From: an uncultured Bacilli bacterium
Lineage (GTDB): Bacteria; Bacillota_I; Bacilli_A; RF39; UBA660
Assembly: GCA_934130175.1 (NCBI GenBank)
Contig: CAKOXP010000001.1
Location: 57,438-121,437 of the forward strand
Length of the DNA stretch: 64,000 bases
Reading direction: 5' to 3'
Under the pieces are notes generated by a model that did no database searches, was not told the DNA's origin, and was given only the letters and a program-made list of their open reading frames with translations. The position numbers and the translations under genes were made by a program. Positions 8,008 through 15,016 of this stretch are shown in pieces. The number at the start of each line of letters is the position of its first letter. The stretch's first letter is position 1.

Positions 8008-9407
8008 TAATATTCACCTCGACTTTTGTTAGTAGTTAGTAAAACATTGCGATATTTCTTTCCTTCATTTTTAGTTTTTATAATAGCGTCTTTTTGTTCT
8101 TTTTTTATGAATGGTGAAAATGGAGCAAGATAAGGCTTATTAAAAGGGGCAAGAGTAATTAGTTTAAATAAAAGGTAAACTGCTCCCAAGTAAATTCCAT
8201 AAATTCCAAGGATAGATGCGATTAAAATAAAGATAATTCGATAAATTCTAATAGCGTTAATAAGTTCAATTGATGTAAATACAAATGAAGCAATAGATGA
8301 GATTGCGATTACTATAATCATAATAGGGGACATTATACCTGCTGATACAGCAGCATCTCCTAATATTAATCCTCCTAAAATTGATATTGCACTACCAGTA
8401 GTAGATGACATTCTTAAGTCACTTTCTCTTAAGACTTCAAATGATAAAATCATAAACAAGGCTTCAATAGTCGCAGGAAATGGAACCGATGCTCTTTGGG
8501 CTTTTAATAAAAGTAAGAGGGATAAAAAACAAGAATCTTGGTTATAGGTAGTAATGGCAATATAATAAGCAGGCACGAATATTGCTATAAAGAAAGCAAA
8601 CATTCTAACAATTCTAATAAAAGTAGTGTTAAAAGATTTTTGATAATAATCATCAACTGTATGAAAATAATCAACAAAGAAGTTAGGTAAAATAATCGCA
8701 TATGATGACATATCTACTAAGATAACAGCCTTTCCTTCTAAAAGTGCCATTGAAACTTTATCAGGACGTTCAGTTAGAATGACTGTAGGAAATAAATTAT
8801 CACTTTCCAACTTATCTTTTAGATAACTAGAATCAATTATGCCATCAATATTAATGCTTTTTAATTTCTCTTCTATATCGTTAATAAGCTTTTTATCAAC
8901 AATATCATTCATATAAATAAGACCCATTTTAGTTTCTGTTTTAGTACCTAGATTAATCTCATTCCACCATAAATTATTTGACTTTATTCTTCTTCTAATA
9001 AGACCTAGATTAGTATTGAAGTTTTCTGAAAAAGAATCTTTCGGACCGGTTAAGGATAATTCACTTTCTATAGTTGTAACTCCTCGTTCTAAACTTTTTT
9101 TAACTTCAACTGAAAGAATTTTATCATTTATAATGATAACTAAAAATCCTTTATTTAAGTAGGCAGTCATTTCTTCTTTAGTTATATCTTTAATATTACA
9201 AGCTGGAAGATTGTTTTCTATTTTTTTTAACTGTTTTTTTGAAAGAAGTACTAACTCTTTTAAAATAAATTCTCCAATATCATCACTACTAGTTAATACT
9301 TCATTAAATACAAGTAATATATTAGTATTTGAAACAGTTAGTTCTTTATAAATATAATCTTTTGATGCACCAGTTTCTTCTTTAATAAGTTTAATATATT
9401 TATTCAT
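8007..9407 (-). CDS. gerAA: Spore germination protein GerA (GerAA family)
   Basis: 466 residues, usual family length. The soluble N-terminal domain (about 1-240) is followed by a membrane domain with five to six segments that contains the hallmark PFPATIEALFMI and FEVLRESDLRM, then GGLILGDAAV and AGIMSPIMIIV. GerAA with GerAB and GerAC forms the germinant receptor in the spore inner membrane, which has been linked to ion release. ATG 9407 has AGGTGAA upstream. It heads the operon and is divergent from the rRNA methyltransferase gene. Presence of this receptor implies endospore formation or recent descent from a spore former. Confidence 0.93.
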   Translation of the reverse strand: MNKYIKLIKEETGASKDYIYKELTVSNTNILLVFNEVLTSSDDIGEFILKELVLLSKKQLKKIENNLPACNIKDITKEEMTAYLNKGFLVIIINDKILSVEVKKSLERGVTTIESELSLTGPKDSFSENFNTNLGLIRRRIKSNNLWWNEINLGTKTETKMGLIYMNDIVDKKLINDIEEKLKSINIDGIIDSSYLKDKLESDNLFPTVILTERPDKVSMALLEGKAVILVDMSSYAIILPNFFVDYFHTVDDYYQKSFNTTFIRIVRMFAFFIAIFVPAYYIAITTYNQDSCFLSLLLLLKAQRASVPFPATIEALFMILSFEVLRESDLRMSSTTGSAISILGGLILGDAAVSAGIMSPIMIIVIAISSIASFVFTSIELINAIRIYRIIFILIASILGIYGIYLGAVYLLFKLITLAPFNKPYLAPFSPFIKKEQKDAIIKTKNEGKKYRNVLLTTNKSRGEY

Positions 9408-9424
9408 CTATCTTCACCTAATTA

Positions 9425-9453
9425 TAGTATGGTAGATTTTAAAAGAAGTATGC
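9425..9453 (-). promoter_or_regulatory. Sigma-G-like promoter of the ger operon
   Basis: On the minus strand GCATA (complement of 9449-9453) is followed after 17 bases by CATACTA (complement of 9425-9431). This fits the forespore sigma-G -10 consensus CATWMTA exactly and the GMATR -35 element, with a spacer one base shorter than usual. A TATAAT overlaps it, so a vegetative promoter is an alternative. Confidence 0.45.
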
Positions 9454-9459
9454 TATAAT
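9451..9459 (+). promoter_or_regulatory. Extended -10 promoter of the rRNA methyltransferase gene
   Basis: TG-C-TATAAT at 9451-9459, 19 bases before the start codon. It is divergent from the ger promoter within the same 70 bases. Confidence 0.6.
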
Positions 9460-9477
9460 AAGAACGAGGATGATTAG

Positions 9478-10677
9478 ATGAAAGTTTTAAGATTAGATCA
9501 TTATGGTCGCGGAATTGTTAGTGTTAATAATAAAGTTTGTTTTGTAGAAAATGCTTTAAAAGATGAAAATGTTGAAATTAATATAAAAAAAGAAAATAAG
9601 AAATTTTTACTAGGAGAAGCAAGAACAATCAGTAATATTAGTGTTGAAAGAGTAAAACCTAAATGTAAATATTATGGATTATGTGGTGGTTGTAATTTAG
9701 AACATATGAGTCTTCTTTTACAAGAAAAATTTAAATGTGAAAAGATTGAAAATATTTTAGAAAGAACTTTAAAAAGAAAAGTTATGATAGAACAGTTTGT
9801 TAAACTTAATGATTATAATTATCGTAATAAAGTAGTTTTACATGTAGAAAAAGAAAAATTAGGTTTTTTTGAGAAAAAGACTAATAGTCTAATTGATATA
9901 GATGAATGCTTACTTCTTGACTTTAAAATAAATGCTATTATTAAAAAGCTAAGAGATTATATTAAGAATGAACATGATATTAAGACTATTACAATAAAAC
10001 TTGGAAATAAAACAAATGAAGTAATGCTTATCATAGAAGGTAGCGTTAATGATTATGAAAGTTTACTAAAACTATGCGACGTTTTATTCATTAACGATAA
10101 ATGTTTTTCTAAAAAGAATTATATAACTTCGTTTATTGGTAGTAAGAAATATTTAGTCAGAAAAAATAGTTTCTTTCAAATAAATTATTTAATTTCAACA
10201 GCAATGTATGATGAGATTAAAAAGCATGTTGTTGATAGTAAATCTTCTAATGTTTTAGATTTATATTGTGGTTCTGGGACTATTGGAATTTATATAAGTG
10301 ATGTTGTAGATAACGTTATTGGAGTAGAAGTTGTTAATGATGCTATAAAGTCAGCAAAAGAAAACAAAGAAATTAATAATTGTCAAAATATAGAGTTTAT
10401 TTTAGGAAAAGTAGAGGATAAAATTGATTCTATTTCTAATAATAATATAGATACTATTATAGTAGATCCTCCACGTAGTGGATTACATAAAAAAGTCATT
10501 AATTCTTTAGAAAAAATAAATCCAAAGACTATAATCTATGTATCATGTGATCCAATGACTATGGCAAGAGATATAGATTTGTTAAGTAATAATTATGAAT
10601 TAAAAAGTGTTTCTATTTATGATATGTTTCCAAATACATATCACGTTGAATGTGTATGTGTTCTAAATCTTAAATAA
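9478..10677 (+). CDS. rlmD: 23S rRNA (uracil-C5-)-methyltransferase, RumA/RlmD family
   Basis: SAM-dependent RNA 5-methyluridine methyltransferase of 399 residues. A short TRAM-like N-terminal domain is followed by the iron-sulfur cysteines C63, C69 and C72 (CKYYGLCGGC) and a later Cys in IDECLLL. The SAM-binding motif is VLDLYCGSGTIG, then VDPPRSG and the catalytic Cys motif YVSCDPMT. In Firmicutes this family (RlmCD) modifies U747 and/or U1939 of 23S rRNA; which site applies cannot be told from sequence. Single gene with its own extended -10 promoter. Confidence 0.9.
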   Translation: MKVLRLDHYGRGIVSVNNKVCFVENALKDENVEINIKKENKKFLLGEARTISNISVERVKPKCKYYGLCGGCNLEHMSLLLQEKFKCEKIENILERTLKRKVMIEQFVKLNDYNYRNKVVLHVEKEKLGFFEKKTNSLIDIDECLLLDFKINAIIKKLRDYIKNEHDIKTITIKLGNKTNEVMLIIEGSVNDYESLLKLCDVLFINDKCFSKKNYITSFIGSKKYLVRKNSFFQINYLISTAMYDEIKKHVVDSKSSNVLDLYCGSGTIGIYISDVVDNVIGVEVVNDAIKSAKENKEINNCQNIEFILGKVEDKIDSISNNNIDTIIVDPPRSGLHKKVINSLEKINPKTIIYVSCDPMTMARDIDLLSNNYELKSVSIYDMFPNTYHVECVCVLNLK

Positions 10678-10876
10678 AGCCTTATATTTCAACAAAAGCC
10701 AACTGTTCAGTGCATATCAAAAAAAAGCATATTTTTGATAAAAAGCACTTATTTTTGTAAAAAAATGATAAAATTTTATGGATGTTGTTTGAGGAGAATA
10801 TATTTACTCATACCATATTAGGTGGTATGGGTTGATTAAACAAAATAAAAAGTAGAGATTATAGGAGAAATAAAAA
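10678..10876. other. Intergenic leader region with two inverted repeats
   Basis: No gene seen. TATCAAAAA (10715-10723) pairs with TTTTTGATA (10732-10740), but no T-run follows on either strand. An extended -10 TG-A-TAAAAT lies at 10766-10774. CATACCA (10809-10815) pairs with TGGTATG (10823-10829) in what would be the 5' leader of the small ORF at 10877. A leader RNA is possible but unproven. Confidence 0.35.
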
Positions 10877-10993
10877 ATGGTATTAGGTGATTTTATTTTA
10901 TTACTTACAGGAATATACACACTTTACAAAAATGATATAAGTAAGAAAAATGACAATGCAAAAAGGTATAAGTGTAGATGTATGGAGTGGTGA
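10877..10993 (+). CDS. Small membrane peptide (38 residues)
   Basis: ATG at 10877 preceded by ATAGGAGA at a good distance; stop TGA at 10991-10993. The peptide has a hydrophobic N-terminal half (residues 2-17) with a single likely membrane segment, then a charged Lys/Asn/Asp stretch and a C-terminal tail with two Cys (CRC) and a Trp. The next gene starts 4 bases later and its Shine-Dalgarno lies in the end of this ORF, so the two are probably translated together. Too short for family assignment; it could be a small regulatory membrane protein or a toxin-like peptide. Confidence 0.5.
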   Translation: MVLGDFILLLTGIYTLYKNDISKKNDNAKRYKCRCMEW

Positions 10994-10996
10994 AAA

Positions 10997-11860
10997 ATGA
11001 TAAATAAAATGAAAATTGACGAAGCATTTGAATTTTATAATATAGAAAAATCATATAAAGAAAAATGTTATAGGTGTGCTGAAAAGATAAATCAAAGTGA
11101 ATATTATGGAAAGTTATTTAATGATGTATATAATACTTTATATTGTGATGATTTTATTAAAATAAAAGAATTATGGAAGGTAAAAGATATTAATGAATTA
11201 TTCGGAAATAATGTAAATCCATTTGTAACAAATTTAATGATAATACTAGGTTATGAATTACATAGAAATAATATTGATAAATATAGATTAGATATAAATC
11301 AAGTTAATATTCATAAAAATAGGGTAAAAGAATGTTTTGAGAGTGACTTAATATATAGAAATTATGATGGAGTAAGAATATCACAAATGTTATGGGCCGT
11401 ATATTTTATTAGAGTTAGAATTATAGAAATAGGAAGATTACAATATGAATATGAGAGTACAGAAAAAAATATTTCTATAATAAAAATTCATATACCAAAA
11501 GGCAAAAAATTAGATTTAATCGAAGTAAAGGATTCAATAAAAGAATCACAAAATAAAATAAAACAAATATATGGTTTAGATAAAATTAAATATATCTGTA
11601 ATTCATGGTTATTAAGTAACCAAATTTATAATATAGTTGAAAAAAATTCGAATATTTTCCTTTTTCACAATTTATTTGATATTAGGGATGGAGAAGATTG
11701 TATTAATGATATTATGAATTTTGTATATGGAGTAAACCAGTGTAGTGATTATAAAGAATTATCTGAAAAGACAACATTGCAAAAGAAAATAAAAGAAAGT
11801 TTAATAAATAATCAGAAGTTTTATTTAGGCTTAGGTGTTTTAAGAAAAGAGATTTATTAA
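10997..11860 (+). CDS. Acyltransferase-like protein with GNAT_C-type domain (DUF5596-like)
   Basis: 287 residues. The C-terminal half matches the GNAT-like C-terminal domain found in Firmicutes 'acyltransferase domain-containing' proteins: IIKIHIPKGKKLDL, then ICNSWLLSNQI, SNIFLFHNLFDI and TTLQKKIKESL near the end. The N-terminal half is helical. The natural acyl donor and acceptor are unknown. It follows the small membrane peptide by three bases. No clear terminator follows; 11861-12005 holds a promoter-like TATAAT (11975-11980) for the broken rhuM gene. Confidence 0.72.
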   Translation: MINKMKIDEAFEFYNIEKSYKEKCYRCAEKINQSEYYGKLFNDVYNTLYCDDFIKIKELWKVKDINELFGNNVNPFVTNLMIILGYELHRNNIDKYRLDINQVNIHKNRVKECFESDLIYRNYDGVRISQMLWAVYFIRVRIIEIGRLQYEYESTEKNISIIKIHIPKGKKLDLIEVKDSIKESQNKIKQIYGLDKIKYICNSWLLSNQIYNIVEKNSNIFLFHNLFDIRDGEDCINDIMNFVYGVNQCSDYKELSEKTTLQKKIKESLINNQKFYLGLGVLRKEIY

Positions 11861-12005
11861 AAACAAAGAATATTATAAATATAGATGTTAGATTAAAAAT
11901 TGATATAGTTATAAAAAGAACACATTATGTAATGGAAAAAAAGTAATTTCTTTTATATTGTTAAAAATGTTTAGTATAATATATGTATATTTGATAAGGC
12001 AATTT

Positions 12006-13021
12006 ATGAGTAAAAATTTAATAAAAAATGAAAATAATATTATATTTTATGAAGATGAAGAAGGAAACTCAAAAGTAGAAGTTGTTTTGAAAGAAGATAA
12101 TGTTTGGTTAAATGCTAATGCTATTGCAAATTTATTTAATGTTCAAAGACCTGCAATTGTAAAACATATTAACAATATATATAATGATGAAGAATTAGAT
12201 AAAAATTCAACTTGTTCCATTTTGGAACAAGTTCAAATTGAAGGAAATCGAAAAGTTTCAAGAAAAAAAACTACTATAATTTAGATATGATTATTTCTAT
12301 TGGGTTTAGAGTTAATTCCAAAACTGCAATAAAATTTAGAACTTGGGCTAATAAACTAATAAAAGAATATATGGTAAAAGGATTTACTCCAAATGATGAT
12401 AGATTTATTAATGGTAATAGATTTGATACAAGATATTTTGATGAATTATTAGAACGTATAAAAGTAATTCGTACAAGTGAAAGAATGGCTTATCAAAAAA
12501 TTACAGATATTTTTATTACAACTAGTGTGGATTATGATAAAAAATCTCCTACAGCAATTAAATTTTTTAAAAGGGTTCAGAACAAAATGCACTATGCCGT
12601 CTCACATCAAACTGCTGCTGAAATTATATATAATAGAGCTAATGCAGCAAAAGAACATATGGGGCTAACATCATAGAGAAATTCACCTGATGGAAAAATA
12701 TTAGAAATAGATGTTGTAATAGCTAAAAATTATTTATCTAAAGAAGAATTAGAAAGTTTAGAACTAATAGTATCAGCATTTTTGGACTTAGCAGAGAATA
12801 GAGCGAAAAGACATATTCCAATGACGATGGAAGATTGGTCTACGAGAATAGATAAGTTTTTATTAGCAGATGATTTAGATATATTAAAAGATAGAGGAAA
12901 AATATCACATAATATAGCATGCGATAAAGCATTAACTGAATTCGAAAAATATAGAATAAAACAAGATAGATTATATAAATCAGACTTTGATTTATTATTA
13001 GAAGAAAGTAATAAATATTAA
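12006..13021 (+). pseudogene. RhuM-family protein, disrupted
   Basis: RhuM-like proteins are found beside mobile and defence loci; the function is poorly known. Three pieces cover the full family length. The first frame (12006-12284) starts MSKNLIKNEN and carries ALSO-typical NVWLNANAIANLF. After RKVSRKKTT the reading continues in another frame as NLDMIISIGFRVNS, which is explained by loss of one T near 12275. The second piece runs to an in-frame TAG at 12674-12676, where relatives have Trp (HMGLTS-W), so TGG became TAG. The third piece (from 12677) continues in the same frame through IPMTMEDW to 13021. The rest of the sequence is well preserved, so inactivation looks recent. A sequencing error could explain the single-base change but not both lesions equally well. 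Confidence 0.85.
12959..13020 (+). repeat. Direct repeat copy 1 (3' end of rhuM pseudogene)
   Basis: 62 bases that recur at 14903-14964 with five mismatches. It encodes the last residues of the RhuM-like protein (DRLYKSDFDLL). Confidence 0.85.
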
Positions 13022-13184
13022 TTTGTAAGTTGATAAACAAATATTCAACTCAACTAATGGATGTATAATTTTTAATAATTTTATCTTAGGTAGTTAGCAT
13101 TAATTGGTATAATAAAGAAGACCAAGTAAATAAAAAATATGCATATATTAGAAAGATATATTAATAAAAAATAACTTTGTTCGA

Positions 13185-13213
13185 TTGTATTTATAAGAAT
13201 AGTATGATATATA
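13185..13213 (+). promoter_or_regulatory. Promoter of candidate structured RNA / ORF6N gene
   Basis: TTGTAT (13185-13190), 17-bp spacer, TATATA (13208-13213) with extended TG at 13205-13206. Predicted transcript start near 13220. Confidence 0.55.
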
Positions 13214-13219
13214 TAAACT

Positions 13220-13348
13220 GTATTAATTATCTTGCTACGAGTTAATATGACAATTTGGACGCTAAGGTTCTAATTCTTTAAGGCAAGAAAAGAATTATTG
13301 CATGTTGCGGGATATCCCTTTCAATAGGATGAAGGGATATCCTTTTTT
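13220..13348 (+). ncRNA. Candidate structured RNA or attenuated leader upstream of the ORF6N gene
   Basis: This fills the gene-free stretch 13022-13371. From the predicted start near 13220 there is a hairpin TAATTCTTT (13271-13279) / AAAGAATTA (13289-13297). Its loop contains GCAAGA (13283-13288), which is exactly complementary to the upstream TCTTGC (13230-13235), so an H-type pseudoknot can form. A strong terminator hairpin follows at 13310-13348. No ORF of useful size. It may be an autonomous RNA of about 130 nt or a leader that attenuates the downstream ORF6N gene. I cannot match it to a known riboswitch class. Confidence 0.42.
13310..13348 (+). terminator. Strong terminator between the candidate RNA and the ORF6N gene
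   Basis: The arm 13310-13322 (GGATATCCCTTTC) pairs with 13331-13342 (GAAGGGATATCC), one bulged T, then six T. GC content is well above the surroundings. Confidence 0.85.
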
Positions 13349-13371
13349 ATTCTAAAGAGGGAGGTTTAATT

Positions 13372-14256
13372 ATGAATGAAATAGTAGAGAAAGATGTTAT
13401 AAACATTGAAAACATGATTTATGAAATTGATGGAAAGGAGGTAATGCTAGATTCTGATTTAGCAAAATTATATAATGTAGAAACAAAAAGAGTTAATGAA
13501 GCAGTAAATAGAAATAAGGAAAAGTTTCCTAATAGGATATCATGGATAACAAATGATAAAGAAGTTGATGTTTTGTGGTCGCAAAATGCGACCGCAAATA
13601 TTAGTTCAAAGTCCAGAACTAATCCTAGAGTATTTACTGAACAAGGAGTGTATATGCTCGCAACAATACTAAAATCAAAAGAGGCAATCCAAACCAGTAT
13701 TAGAATAATGGATACATTTGTAAAAATGAGACATTATATTAATTATAATAAAAATATATTACCTAGACGTTTTTTACTTTTAGAAGAAAAAGTTGATCAT
13801 AACACAAAGAGAATAGATGAATTATTTGATAAATTTAATCCAAAAGAAATAACAAAAGATTCTATATTTTTTAAAGGTGATATTTATGATGCTTATTCTG
13901 TACTATTAGAAATATTCAATCTTGCAAAAGATGAAATAATAATTATAGATAATTATGTAGGAAAAGTATTATTAGACGAGCTAAGAAGTATTGATAAAGA
14001 TATAATAATTATTTCATCAAATATAAATGCTAATTTAAAGAAAAAATACTTGAAACAATATAATAATATAAAATTTATAAAAAATGATTCTTATCATGAT
14101 AGATTTATCATTATAGATAGAAAAATAGTATTCCACTGTGGAGCATCATTTAAAGATTTAGGAAGAAAATGTTTTGGAATACATGAAATAGAAAATTCCG
14201 TTGAAATCGAAAAACTAATAAATGAAGTTATTAAAAAATGTAGTATAGATAATTAA
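13372..14256 (+). CDS. ORF6N-domain protein with PLD-like C-terminal domain
   Basis: 294 residues. Residues about 15-110 form an ORF6N domain (a DNA-binding domain of phage and mobile-element regulators): YEIDGKEVMLDSDLAKLYNV, then RFPN-like FPNRI, and TEQGVYMLATILKS. Residues about 160-285 resemble phospholipase-D-like folds found in such proteins, with IFNLAKDEIIIIDNYV and HDRFIIIDRKIVFHCGAS; only one HxK-like motif is visible (HDR), so catalysis is doubtful. A strong GGGAGG precedes ATG 13372. The gene lies directly behind a terminator, so transcription may be attenuated. It is part of the segment flanked by the 62-bp direct repeat. Confidence 0.85.
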   Translation: MNEIVEKDVINIENMIYEIDGKEVMLDSDLAKLYNVETKRVNEAVNRNKEKFPNRISWITNDKEVDVLWSQNATANISSKSRTNPRVFTEQGVYMLATILKSKEAIQTSIRIMDTFVKMRHYINYNKNILPRRFLLLEEKVDHNTKRIDELFDKFNPKEITKDSIFFKGDIYDAYSVLLEIFNLAKDEIIIIDNYVGKVLLDELRSIDKDIIIISSNINANLKKKYLKQYNNIKFIKNDSYHDRFIIIDRKIVFHCGASFKDLGRKCFGIHEIENSVEIEKLINEVIKKCSIDN

Positions 14257-14311
14257 TGCTATTTATGATAAGATTTAAATGAAATAGTAAGTTGCAAGGG
14301 AGATTAGAAAA

Positions 14312-14818
14312 ATGAAAATAAGTTTTTTTGTAATATTTATGTTGATAGGCTTAATACTGTTAATCTTATCATTAATATTTAAGAGTAAAGACAAAAAGAT
14401 GGTTGAACAATGTATTCTAACAACAAAAGGAAAAGTTATAAAGTACACTTTATGGAATAATAATGGAGTACATTTTCCTATAGTAGAGTATATTGTTAAC
14501 GGTGTTAAATATAATCAAAGACTTAAATATGGTTGGATTGTAAATAAGTCGTCGTCTTTTAATAAAATAAAAACTAAAGTAGAAAATGATGTTCAAGAAA
14601 AAAATTTAATAATTAATAGCAATATCCATATTTCTACCAATGTATTAAAAGAACATTTTCCTATAGGCACAGAATTAGATGTTTTCTATAGTCCACAGAA
14701 TCCAAATAAAAGCTATGTGATGAGATTTGTAAAAAATCCAGCAGAAAAAGTTTTATTTTGTGTAGGATTACTATTTATTGTTTTAGCATTTATTGGACTT
14801 GTCTTTTTACCAAAATAG
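14312..14818 (+). CDS. DUF3592-type membrane protein
   Basis: 168 residues with a membrane segment at each end (about 5-23 and 145-165) and a beta-rich middle domain with features of DUF3592: TTKGKVIKYT, FPIVEYIVNG and a late FPIGTELDVFYSPQNP. DUF3592 proteins are membrane proteins of unknown function. AAGGGAGA lies upstream of ATG 14312. It follows the ORF6N gene by 55 bases and may share its transcript. Confidence 0.78.
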   Translation: MKISFFVIFMLIGLILLILSLIFKSKDKKMVEQCILTTKGKVIKYTLWNNNGVHFPIVEYIVNGVKYNQRLKYGWIVNKSSSFNKIKTKVENDVQEKNLIINSNIHISTNVLKEHFPIGTELDVFYSPQNPNKSYVMRFVKNPAEKVLFCVGLLFIVLAFIGLVFLPK

Positions 14819-14902
14819 AAAGTAGTATACATGTGTATGAAGTTATATATTGATTAAAAATATCACTTGATAGCATCCATGATAAAGTATTAGTAGAATA
14901 TA

Positions 14903-14964
14903 AAATAAGATAGATTATATAAATTAGACTTTGATTTATCATTAGAAGAAAGTGATAAATAGTA
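14903..14964 (+). repeat. Direct repeat copy 2 (remnant of a rhuM 3' end)
   Basis: Matches 12959-13020 at 57 of 62 positions. Translated, it reads DRLYKLDFDLSLEESDK, a second copy of the RhuM C-terminus, without the rest of the gene. The interval 14819-15016 holds nothing else I can support. Confidence 0.82.
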
Positions 14965-15016
14965 AATTATTGAATAAAAGACAGAATAAAAAGTAATAAA
15001 ATGGAGATGAGAAAAA

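Noticed and set aside
10715..10740. TATCAAAAA/TTTTTGATA hairpin as terminator of the rRNA methyltransferase gene
   Set aside because: No T-run follows on either strand; kept only as an inverted repeat.
12287..12676. The rhuM fragments as separate genes
   Set aside because: Fragments join end to end in family order, and neither later fragment has a Shine-Dalgarno site.
13220..13348. Known riboswitch (T-box, c-di-GMP, SAM, ZTP) before the ORF6N gene
   Set aside because: None of the conserved motifs of these classes is present.
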